Source: Lachnospiraceae bacterium UBA2734
GTDB taxonomy: Bacteria; Bacillota; Clostridia; Lachnospirales; Lachnospiraceae
Direction of reading: 5' to 3'
DNA length: 11,639 bases
Assembly: GCA_002353635.1 (NCBI GenBank)
Contig: DEKA01000043.1
Coordinates: 72,232-83,870 of the forward strand
Part shown: positions 1 to 6,282 of the stretch, piece after piece
How positions within the stretch are numbered: the first letter of the stretch is position 1
How the letters are laid out: the number at the start of each line of letters is the position of its first letter
The notes under the pieces: generated by a model
What the model saw: only the letters and a program-made list of their open reading frames with translations
Told to the model about the DNA's origin: nothing
Database searches by the model: none
Position numbers and translations under genes: made by a program

Positions 1-20
1 ATCGGCGTCATTTTCAAACT

Positions 21-530
21 TTAATTTCCTTCTTTCGGCCTTTTATCTGCTGCATCAGCGTCGCCGAACAGTCCGCTCTCCTTCGGATTCCTCTGTGCAT
101 TCTCTGCGTCCCGGGCGTTTTTTTCTTTCTCCCTGCACTCTCTGCAAAGGCCCACCATGATCGAATTTCCGCAGTCCAGCTCGAACCCGTGCTCAGCCAT
201 CAGGTGTTCCGAGATCTCCTGCATGAAGCCGCAGTTGAGGTGGATGATCTTCCCGCAGCGGCTGCAGAGCAGGTGCAGGTGTCGCGCGCACTCCATCTTC
301 GGCGCCATGTACTGATAGAAATTGTCCTCATCGCCGGACATCTGGTGAATAGAGAGCACATGGTCGGAAGTCAGGCGTTCCAGATTGCGGTAGATCGTTG
401 CGAGGTTCACATTCATCCCCTCGGCCTTCATCTGCGCATAGATGTCCCTTGCGCGGACTCTGATGTCCGCATGCTGTTCAAAATACCGCTGAATCCACTC
501 CTTGTTTCTGGAATGATACTCTTTTGCCAT
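21..530 (-). CDS. Fur-family metal-responsive transcriptional regulator
   Basis: A 169-residue DNA-binding repressor of the Fur/Zur/PerR/Nur family, acting in the cytoplasm on metal or peroxide-stress genes. The N-terminal winged helix carries the recognition-helix signature NLATIYRNLERL (residues 42-53). The C-terminal half has the two structural zinc pairs C89-x2-C92 and C129-x2-C132, plus H84 and H86 where the family places sensing-site ligands. The histidine that E. coli Fur has six residues before the conserved Gly of the last strand is not conserved (G121 here), while C81, C100 and C120 lie nearby, so metal specificity cannot be assigned. A charged tail of about 35 residues follows the last zinc pair. 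I chose the ATG at 528-530 because TGAGGT precedes it and family homology begins there. An in-frame ATG at 651-653 would add 41 Cys/Arg-rich residues and is less likely. The family call is firm; the subtype is open. Confidence 0.93.
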   Translation of the reverse strand: MAKEYHSRNKEWIQRYFEQHADIRVRARDIYAQMKAEGMNVNLATIYRNLERLTSDHVLSIHQMSGDEDNFYQYMAPKMECARHLHLLCSRCGKIIHLNCGFMQEISEHLMAEHGFELDCGNSIMVGLCRECREKEKNARDAENAQRNPKESGLFGDADAADKRPKEGN

Positions 531-693
531 TTGTACCTCACTGATATCTGTGCCGGGTTTTCGCGGCAGCACGATGCAAAATCCGCGCAGGCGGTTTTGC
601 CGAATGCAGCAGCCGGTGCTTCGACACCGACTGCTGTTTGAAAGATCAGGCATCTGCGCGATCCTTCAAGCTCACTCTCCTGCCGCTTCAATT

Positions 694-710
694 TTGCAAA
701 TCATTCGCAT
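694..710. promoter_or_regulatory. Fur-family operator 2 (imperfect palindrome)
   Basis: TTGCAAAT-C-ATTCGCAT is a second copy of the same palindrome with two mismatches in the right arm. Its centre is exactly 50 bases from that of operator 1, about five helical turns, so both sites face nearly the same side of the DNA. It overlaps the -10 box (709-714) and the expected start of the regulator transcript. Binding here should block RNA polymerase. Confidence 0.62.
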
Positions 711-737
711 TTTATAAGTGATCTCCTTTTTTGTCAA
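709..737 (-). promoter_or_regulatory. Sigma-A-type promoter of the Fur-family gene
   Basis: Read on the minus strand, a perfect -35 box TTGACA (732-737) is separated by exactly 17 bases from a -10 box TAAAAT (709-714). Transcription would start near 702, leaving a leader of about 170 bases before the ATG at 530. One Fur-type palindrome lies just upstream of the -35 box and another overlaps the -10 box and the start site, the usual arrangement for a repressed promoter. Confidence 0.72.
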
Positions 738-743
738 CAGCTT

Positions 744-760
744 TTGCAAATGATTTGCAA
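744..760. promoter_or_regulatory. Fur-family operator 1 (perfect palindrome)
   Basis: The bases TTGCAAAT-G-ATTTGCAA form a perfect 8-1-8 inverted repeat. Its inner 7-1-7 core TGCAAATnATTTGCA has the same layout as known Fur-family boxes, which share AATnATT at the centre. Written as TTGCAA-N5-TTGCAA it also resembles the Nur box described in Streptomyces. It sits 6 bases upstream of the -35 box of the regulator gene. It could also serve the divergent gene at 1067, although it is about 300 bases from that start. Confidence 0.7.
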
Positions 761-863
761 TTTATTGCTGCTCAGCACTACTGGACACCTGCATCGGAGA
801 AACGCGGTGTATATTCAGGTAACCCGGGATGGAGTGCGAATAGCTGCTGCCTTTTTTAAACGC

Positions 864-877
864 TTCGTTTTAACGAA
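864..877. repeat. 14-base palindrome, possible operator
   Basis: TTCGTT-TT-AACGAA is a perfect inverted repeat with 6-base arms. It lies about 8 bases upstream of the best, still weak, -35 candidate for the secreted-protein gene. A regulator-binding site is plausible from position alone. The cognate regulator is unknown, and a chance palindrome is not excluded. Confidence 0.3.
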
Positions 878-885
878 AATGAGGC

Positions 886-913
886 TTGTATTTTCAAAAG
901 AAATGGATATATT
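886..913 (+). promoter_or_regulatory. Weak candidate promoter for the secreted-protein gene
   Basis: TTGTAT (886-891) and TATATT (908-913) are 16 bases apart. Both match the sigma-A consensus only partly, and the leader to the ATG at 1067 would be about 145 bases. This is the best pair I found in the region, but it is not decisive. Confidence 0.25.
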
Positions 914-1066
914 AGGGAATTAAATCAAAGTGTATACCACGATGATCAAAAAAGATGAACGTCCGGAGCTGGGAACAGCTTTGCGGCATATATAAAAGCG
1001 GCAAGACTGTGCGCAGTTTCTGACACATGCATCAACAGATATTATTCATCCAAGGAGGAGACAGCA

Positions 1067-2614
1067 ATGATGCATTTTGCAAGATGTACGGCGGGCGCAG
1101 TCTGTGCCGCTTTGGTTTTAGGCCTGATTCCATATTCAGCCGTAAAGGCAGACGATGGCGCTCTGCAGCAGACGAAGGTCGCAGACCCGCAGACCTATAC
1201 TTACGGTGGGGACAGCTGGAGCCCCTGGGACGAAGATTATAATCTGAACACGTATTACCTGAATCAGGGTGACACAATTCAGTTCTATTCATTTTATTAC
1301 GACAGTCACAGCGGCAAAAAGGTGTATCTTGTCCCGAGTCTGAATCAGAACTCCGGTGCGGACAGTTCGGAACTCCCTGCCTATGAATCTCCGAAAAAGG
1401 TGGGCGGCACAGTCGATAAGCCTGTCCTTGAGCTGAACTGCGGTTTTACCTATGACGCATCTAAGGAATTGACAGACTCACAGATGAAGAGACAGTACTT
1501 CACCGTCAAGGCCGAGAATCCCGGCAAAGTGACACTCGATGATGACAACAACCTGACCTATTACATGATGACCTATGAGGAGAGCGGGTCAGACGGCAGT
1601 CAGGCTCTGTATAAATCCAGTGGGACCGACAACCCTCTGTACGGCTATTTCTACGTGAATCCGATCGTTACTTTCAGTCTGAACGGCAAGGGCGATGGGG
1701 ATAACACTTACGAGAAGGACAACGTGCCGTATGATCACGCTGTCACAGTGCCGGAGAGCGATCCCACGGCAGAAGGCTATACCTTCACAGGCTGGTATAC
1801 GGATGCCGACTGCACAACTGAATATGACGGTTCGGAGATCACAGACAACACCACGCTTTACGCAGGGTGGAAAGAGAATAAGAAGGACGACAGCAACAAC
1901 AGTTCGTCTGACAACACCGCAGATGATGCTAATAAGGAAAACAGTTCGTCTGATAATACCGCTGATGACACCAATAACGGCAGCAGTTCTTCCGACAATA
2001 CTGCGGATGGCGCTAATAAGGGGGACAGTTCTTCTGACAATGCAACAGATAACGCCGGCAGCGGAAACACCGCTTCTGACAGCACGACAGACAACGACAG
2101 CGCAGGCAGCAGTGACGGCCAGACAACAGATGCGAATACAAAAAAGGCTGCAGCTGCATCGGCTGTAGTCACCGCAAAGAAGCATCACAAGACCAGTACA
2201 CACACGCACACTTATCAGTGGGTGCTCTATGAGCCGGCAACAGATCAGCAGGATGCGCTCATGGCTTACCGCTGCACGGAGTGCGGCAATATCCTGTCCT
2301 GGCAGAGAGTGCCGAACAGTGCTTACTATCAGTTCAATGCAGACAGCGCCAATGAGATCTCCAAAGCGCCGCAGAACGGAACCGTCACTATCTCGACGGA
2401 TAAATGGGTCAGCTTCGCGAAGAGGCTCGTCCTGCCTGCTCTGCAGAACCGCCCGGATGTCACCGTTATCGTAAAATACGTCTGGAAGGGAACTAATTAC
2501 AAACTTGTGATTCCCGCCGGAACAGACTTAAGTTCCTTCTTCGATGAGAACGGCTACTGCGGCTTCATGAACCTGAACAAATATCAGGTACCGTGGGAAT
2601 ACGGGAAGGAATAA
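1067..2614 (+). CDS. Secreted InlB B-repeat protein with Ser/Asp repeat linker
   Basis: A 515-residue exported protein of unknown function. Residues 1-28 form a signal peptide (hydrophobic core AVCAALVLGLIPYSA, likely cleavage after VKA at 28). Residues 36-197 are an unrecognised, Tyr- and Asp-rich domain. Residues 200-269 match the Listeria/Bacteroides InlB B-repeat, with its typical GYTFTGWYTD and TTLYAGW segments. Residues 279-334 are four 14-residue repeats beginning SSSDN, then more acidic Ser/Thr linker. Residues 379-511 form a C-terminal domain with H379/H381 and C403-x2-C406, followed by a region I associate with Lachnospiraceae secreted proteins. There is no LPXTG motif or C-terminal membrane anchor, so it is probably released or held non-covalently. 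The start has AAGGAGGAG eight bases upstream, and a second ATG follows immediately. Adhesion or binding is inferred only from the B-repeat. Confidence 0.85.
   Translation: MMHFARCTAGAVCAALVLGLIPYSAVKADDGALQQTKVADPQTYTYGGDSWSPWDEDYNLNTYYLNQGDTIQFYSFYYDSHSGKKVYLVPSLNQNSGADSSELPAYESPKKVGGTVDKPVLELNCGFTYDASKELTDSQMKRQYFTVKAENPGKVTLDDDNNLTYYMMTYEESGSDGSQALYKSSGTDNPLYGYFYVNPIVTFSLNGKGDGDNTYEKDNVPYDHAVTVPESDPTAEGYTFTGWYTDADCTTEYDGSEITDNTTLYAGWKENKKDDSNNSSSDNTADDANKENSSSDNTADDTNNGSSSSDNTADGANKGDSSSDNATDNAGSGNTASDSTTDNDSAGSSDGQTTDANTKKAAAASAVVTAKKHHKTSTHTHTYQWVLYEPATDQQDALMAYRCTECGNILSWQRVPNSAYYQFNADSANEISKAPQNGTVTISTDKWVSFAKRLVLPALQNRPDVTVIVKYVWKGTNYKLVIPAGTDLSSFFDENGYCGFMNLNKYQVPWEYGKE
1901..2068 (+). 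repeat. Four tandem 42-base units coding SSSDN-type repeats
   Basis: Four consecutive 42-base units, each encoding 14 residues that start with SSSDN. The first three continue TAD and the fourth ATD. The encoded units are SSSDNTADDANKEN, SSSDNTADDTNNGS, SSSDNTADGANKGD and SSSDNATDNAGSGN. Codons for the serines differ between copies (TCG, TCT, TCC), so the array is not newly duplicated. It forms the flexible acidic spacer between the B-repeat and the C-terminal domain. Confidence 0.85.
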
Positions 2615-2771
2615 GGGGTGATTGGCTTTTCACTCTGAAAGACTTCCGCAAATATGATGAAGGATCTTCGACATAGTAAAGGAGACCTTATTTTCCGATC
2701 TGAGAAAGCGGCATCAGCTTCGCAGGAAATCCTTTGCACAAAAAAAATCAATGAAATAATCCCCCAGTTCT

Positions 2772-2804
2772 AAAGAGGCTCAGCTTTTAGGGCCGAGCCT
2801 CTTT
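2772..2804. terminator. Hairpin between convergent genes, probable bidirectional terminator
   Basis: AAAGAGGCTC (2772-2781) pairs perfectly with GAGCCTCTTT (2795-2804) around a 13-base loop. It lies in the 218-base gap between the stop codons of the plus-strand gene (2614) and the minus-strand gene (2833). The A/T ends of the stem can supply a short U-run in either direction, but no long free U-tract follows, so it may be only moderately strong. The rest of the gap (2615-2771) shows nothing recognisable. Confidence 0.65.
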
Positions 2805-2832
2805 CAGCGTTATCTCTGTTGTCACCACTCCG

Positions 2833-5508
2833 TCACAGCGCCGCCTCATAGAGCTTGCGGATATCCGTCTCCGTGAAGTGGCCCGGTGTATTCGCGATGT
2901 TGCCGGCGGATACCTTCAGGCAGTTCTTCGCAAGCCATGGGATATCCTCCTTCTTGATGCCAAGATCTGTGAGGGTGATGCGCAGATCCAGCTTGTCGAG
3001 AAGTCCCTCGATCTTGCCGGCGCAGTCCTCTGCGGTGAAGCCGCCGAGGATTCTGGCCAGATGGCCGAACTTCACCCGGTTGTAGGGATACTCCGCCTCA
3101 ACGGCTGCCGGCGCAATGGCCGCAAGGCCCTTGCCGTGTACGGCGTTGCTCTTGCCGCTCACAGGATGCTCCATGCCATGTGCGAGGGTCACGCCCGCCG
3201 TGCCGATGATCATGCCGCCGATCGAGGCGCCCATCGTCAGCTCAGCCCACGCCTTATCATCCTTTGCATCCCCCTTATAGAGCTTCACCAGATTGTCTGC
3301 GATCAGAGGAATAGCGTAGAGTGCAAGCGCATCCGTGAAGGGCTGCGCATTCCTTGCCGTGTAGGCCTCTATGCAGTGGCAGAGAGCATCGAACCCGACG
3401 GAGGCAAGTACGCTCTTCGGCATTGTTTTCATGAGATCCGGATCGACAATGGATGCCTTTGCAATGATCGCGGGCGTCCTCAGCGACTTCTTGTCGCCCG
3501 TCTCAGGATCCGTCAGGACAGCGAAGCCGTTCGCCTCGGACCCCGTGCCGCAGGTCGTCGGGATCAGGACGAGAGGAAGTGCCTTGTCGCCCGTTAATTT
3601 TCCGAAAATATAGTCGGAGATATTCCCCTCATTGACCGCCGTAAATGCGATGGCTTTCGCACAGTCCATAACGCTGCCGCCGCCAAGAGCCACAATCACG
3701 TCGGCCTTTTCCGTCCTTGCCAGTGCACCGCCCTCCATCGCTGTAGTGGTGAGCGGGTTCGGCGTAACCTTATCGAACAGTGTGCATGTCATGCCCTCCT
3801 TCTCGCAAAGACCCTTCACCCTGTCATAGAGTCCGGATTTCTTTGCACTGGAGCCGCCTGTGACAATAAGGGCTTTTTTGCCGTAAGAAGCAGCGACTTT
3901 TCCAGCCTGCTCAGTCTTGCCTGCACCGAAAATAATATTGACCGGCACTGACCAGTTGAACATCGTCGAGATAACCGGAATCTGCTCCGGAGCAGTCTCC
4001 GCGCTCTCCATCGCCGCCTCAACACTGAGGGCAGGGGCAGGCGTGCCTTCCGGAACTGCCTCGCCGGTCTGGTAAGAGGACTGCATGCTCTGAAGGGGAG
4101 CATAGTAGCCGAACTTTTCACCGTATTTAGCCTTGCAGGCCACCAGGAAAACAATGCCTGCCGCATACCAGCCGCCTGCAATCGCCCACTCCTGTGCGGT
4201 CAGCGCGGCGCCGGAGCCGGGAACGATGTAGAGAATCAGCATGATACCCGACATCACAACGGCGATTGTGCCGCAGAGAATCCCGTGCTTTACCTTATAG
4301 GGACGGGGCATGTTGGGCTCTTTCTTCCGAAGAATCAGGAAGGAAATGGAGACCATGCAATATGCAAGCACACAGCCGAAGTTGCCTGCATCAGAAACCC
4401 ATACGAGCATCTTTCTGCCTGCGAAGGGTGCCAGCATACTGAGGATGCCGATAAGCCAGATCGCATTGCTGGGTGTCTTGTGTGCAGGATGAAGCTTTTT
4501 GAAGAAGCGGGGGAGCATGTAGGATTCCGCCATGGAGTAGATGGCGCGGCTCCCGCCGAGCATGAAGGAGTTCCAGCTGGTGACGATGCCGCACATGCCG
4601 GCGATGATGATCACCTTCGACATGAATGTGCTGTGGAAGGCCCTCGCCATCGCATCGGCCGTAACGAGGCCGGTTCCTGCATAAGAGGCCTTGATAGCAC
4701 CTGTGTCCATGACATAACCTACCGCCAGAATAACCAGTGCGTAGAAGCTGATTGCCAGAACGATCGAGAGGAGAAGGAGCTTGCCGATCTTCTTCAGAGG
4801 GACGTTGATCTCCTCAGCGGCCTGCGGAATGACATCAAAGCCGATGAAGAAGAACGGGCTGATGGCAGCCACACGGATGATACTGCCGATGATATCGCCT
4901 GTGGTCGATCCGGCGAATACCTGACCATCCAGGTTCGAGGGACTTCCGGAGATGGCGGAGGCCGCCACCAGTGCGATGCCGGCTGCGGCGATCGTCACGG
5001 TGAGCACTGTCTGCAGCATGGCTGCAGTCTTTGCGCCGCGGAGATTGATGATCGTGATGATAAATGCGAAAACAACTGCTACTGCCACCCAGGATGCATA
5101 GATATCAAACCCTGCAACCGTGTACATGTAGCCCTTCAGAAATCCCGGCCACAGATAGGTGATAATCGTAGGAAAGGCGCACGCCTCGAAACATACGACA
5201 CTGACGTAGCCGAGAATGATGGCCCAGGTGCAGATATAGGAGCCGCAAGGGCCCATGGCACGCATACTGAAAACATGCTCGCCGCCGCACTCCGGCATGG
5301 CCGGTGTCAGTTCCGCGTAGGTCAGTCCGATGAAGAAGATCATCACACCGCCGAGGCAGAAGCCGAGCATGGCGCCGATGACGCCGCCGCGCTCGATCCA
5401 GTCGCCGGTCGAGACAACCCAGCCCCAGCCAATCATGGCGCCGAAGGCGATTACCAGGATGTCCCACATCGACAGGACTTTGTCAAACTCTGATTTTTTA
5501 GGTTCCAT
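2833..5508 (-). CDS. APC amino acid permease fused to iron-containing alcohol dehydrogenase
   Basis: One 891-residue frame holds two complete proteins. Residues 1-460 are an APC-superfamily permease with about 12 hydrophobic segments and the family's TM1 pattern (AFGAMIGWGW, residues 21-30). Residues 463-512 are an Ala/Pro/Glu-rich linker. Residues 516-891 are a full iron-dependent alcohol dehydrogenase, starting MFNWSVP like free members, with the NAD(P)-binding GGGSVMDCAK (609-618), TTCGTGSE (651-658) and metal ligands D707, H711, H777 and H791, all present. APC proteins have a cytoplasmic C-terminus, so the enzyme would sit at the inner membrane face. The ATG at 5506-5508 has GGAGGGAG nine bases upstream. 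The internal ATG at 3961-3963 has no good ribosome site, which favours a true fusion over two genes. The gene lies downstream of an aminotransferase and a kinase-like gene. Suggested role: uptake of an amino compound and reduction of the aldehyde made from it. The substrate is unknown. Confidence 0.88.
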   Translation of the reverse strand: MEPKKSEFDKVLSMWDILVIAFGAMIGWGWVVSTGDWIERGGVIGAMLGFCLGGVMIFFIGLTYAELTPAMPECGGEHVFSMRAMGPCGSYICTWAIILGYVSVVCFEACAFPTIITYLWPGFLKGYMYTVAGFDIYASWVAVAVVFAFIITIINLRGAKTAAMLQTVLTVTIAAAGIALVAASAISGSPSNLDGQVFAGSTTGDIIGSIIRVAAISPFFFIGFDVIPQAAEEINVPLKKIGKLLLLSIVLAISFYALVILAVGYVMDTGAIKASYAGTGLVTADAMARAFHSTFMSKVIIIAGMCGIVTSWNSFMLGGSRAIYSMAESYMLPRFFKKLHPAHKTPSNAIWLIGILSMLAPFAGRKMLVWVSDAGNFGCVLAYCMVSISFLILRKKEPNMPRPYKVKHGILCGTIAVVMSGIMLILYIVPGSGAALTAQEWAIAGGWYAAGIVFLVACKAKYGEKFGYYAPLQSMQSSYQTGEAVPEGTPAPALSVEAAMESAETAPEQIPVISTMFNWSVPVNIIFGAGKTEQAGKVAASYGKKALIVTGGSSAKKSGLYDRVKGLCEKEGMTCTLFDKVTPNPLTTTAMEGGALARTEKADVIVALGGGSVMDCAKAIAFTAVNEGNISDYIFGKLTGDKALPLVLIPTTCGTGSEANGFAVLTDPETGDKKSLRTPAIIAKASIVDPDLMKTMPKSVLASVGFDALCHCIEAYTARNAQPFTDALALYAIPLIADNLVKLYKGDAKDDKAWAELTMGASIGGMIIGTAGVTLAHGMEHPVSGKSNAVHGKGLAAIAPAAVEAEYPYNRVKFGHLARILGGFTAEDCAGKIEGLLDKLDLRITLTDLGIKKEDIPWLAKNCLKVSAGNIANTPGHFTETDIRKLYEAAL

Positions 5509-5589
5509 AATGCTGAACTCCCTCCAACTTGAATTCAGTACTGTTTGTGTTCTCTATTTCACTTCTGTTTCGGACCGCCAGCAGGGCAC

Positions 5590-5637
5590 AAAAAAACGCC
5601 GGCGGACAGAGGGCACAAAGCCTTCCATCCGTCAGCG
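5590..5637 (-). terminator. Intrinsic terminator or attenuator between kinase-like gene and fusion gene
   Basis: On the minus strand CGCTGACGGA (5628-5637) pairs with TCCGCCGGCG (5597-5606), giving 9 of 10 pairs including one G-U. Seven T residues follow directly (5590-5596). The 21-base loop can form a small inner stem. It lies in the 157-base gap after the kinase-like gene and about 80 bases before the fusion gene. It should stop or reduce readthrough into the fusion gene, yet I see no clear promoter in the remaining bases. Confidence 0.65.
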
Positions 5638-5665
5638 CCATTGCCGACGATCCCGTATCCGGAGT

Positions 5666-6259
5666 TCACTCTCCGTAGCGAAGATCAATCAGCTGCAGCA
5701 GATATTTTGCTGTCTTCTCCCAGCCGAGCAGGGCACTGTTCAGCAGGATGTCTCTGTTGTTTCTGTCGCCGCGGTAGGTTCCGGTCATGTACTTGTAGCG
5801 GACGTGCTCGTTCTCATCGTAGTATGCAACACGCTTTTCCGCTTCGTCTCTCGACAGGTGCTCCAGCTCCATCACGGATCGGATGCGGGTTTCTTTCGGA
5901 GCATACAGGAACACCTTCAGGGTGTCCTTTCTCTCCTTCAGGATGTAGTCCGCGCAGCGCCCGATGATGACACAGGAGGATTTCTCCGCCATCTGTCGGA
6001 TGACATCGAACTGCACGTAGATGACACGGTTCGTGAGGTTTAGGTACCTGGGTCCCAGGGAGGTGTCGACCTCAAACTTGACGTTTGCATCGACATCGGT
6101 CTTCTCAACCAGGTCCCTGGAGACACCGGTCTCCTCCACGACCTTGTCCACGATGTCCCGGTCATAGAACTCAATGCCCAGGGCGTCGGCGATGAAGCGG
6201 CCGATCTGCGGTCCGCCTGCGCCGTACTCACAGCCGATGGTAATGACCATATGTTTCAT
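5666..6259 (-). CDS. Cytidylate-kinase-like P-loop protein
   Basis: A 197-residue cytoplasmic protein resembling the cytidylate-kinase-like family (Pfam Cytidylate_kin2 type). It has a P-loop of the form GCEYGAGGPQIGR (9-21), followed by FYDRDIV (31-37), a pattern shared with CMP kinases, and VIIGRCADYIL (97-107). The true CMP kinase of the cell is usually encoded elsewhere (cmk), and the substrate of this family is not established to my knowledge, so nucleotide phosphorylation is an inference from the fold. The ATG at 6257-6259 lies 23 bases after the aminotransferase stop, behind a modest GGGGGTAGAG ribosome site, which implies co-transcription. A terminator hairpin follows the gene. Its place in what looks like an amino acid breakdown unit is unexplained; a regulatory or accessory role is possible. 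Confidence 0.85.
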   Translation of the reverse strand: MKHMVITIGCEYGAGGPQIGRFIADALGIEFYDRDIVDKVVEETGVSRDLVEKTDVDANVKFEVDTSLGPRYLNLTNRVIYVQFDVIRQMAEKSSCVIIGRCADYILKERKDTLKVFLYAPKETRIRSVMELEHLSRDEAEKRVAYYDENEHVRYKYMTGTYRGDRNNRDILLNSALLGWEKTAKYLLQLIDLRYGE

Positions 6260-6282
6260 GAACTCTACCCCCGGACGGTTTC

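Larger units (their letters stand above)
531..1066. other. Divergent intergenic region between the Fur-family gene and the secreted-protein gene
   Basis: This 536-base stretch holds no convincing gene. From the left it contains the leader of the regulator gene (531 to about 702), the promoter and two operators (694-760), a 14-base palindrome TTCGTTTTAACGAA (864-877), a weak candidate promoter for the plus-strand gene (886-913) and that gene's strong ribosome site AAGGAGGAG (1052-1060). The part from 780 to 860 shows nothing I recognise. The right half is AT-richer than the flanking genes, as expected of a promoter region. Confidence 0.6.

Noticed and set aside
3961..3963. Separate start of the alcohol dehydrogenase at the internal ATG (MFNWSVP)
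   Set aside because: Free Fe-ADHs start this way, but the bases just upstream lack a ribosome site and the linker before it is continuous, so a fusion is the simpler reading.
4285..5493. A 402-codon plus-strand frame opposite the permease half of the fusion
   Set aside because: Its translation is rich in Asp, His and Cys with no domain pattern, and the opposite strand has clear transmembrane segments and a good start. It is a shadow.
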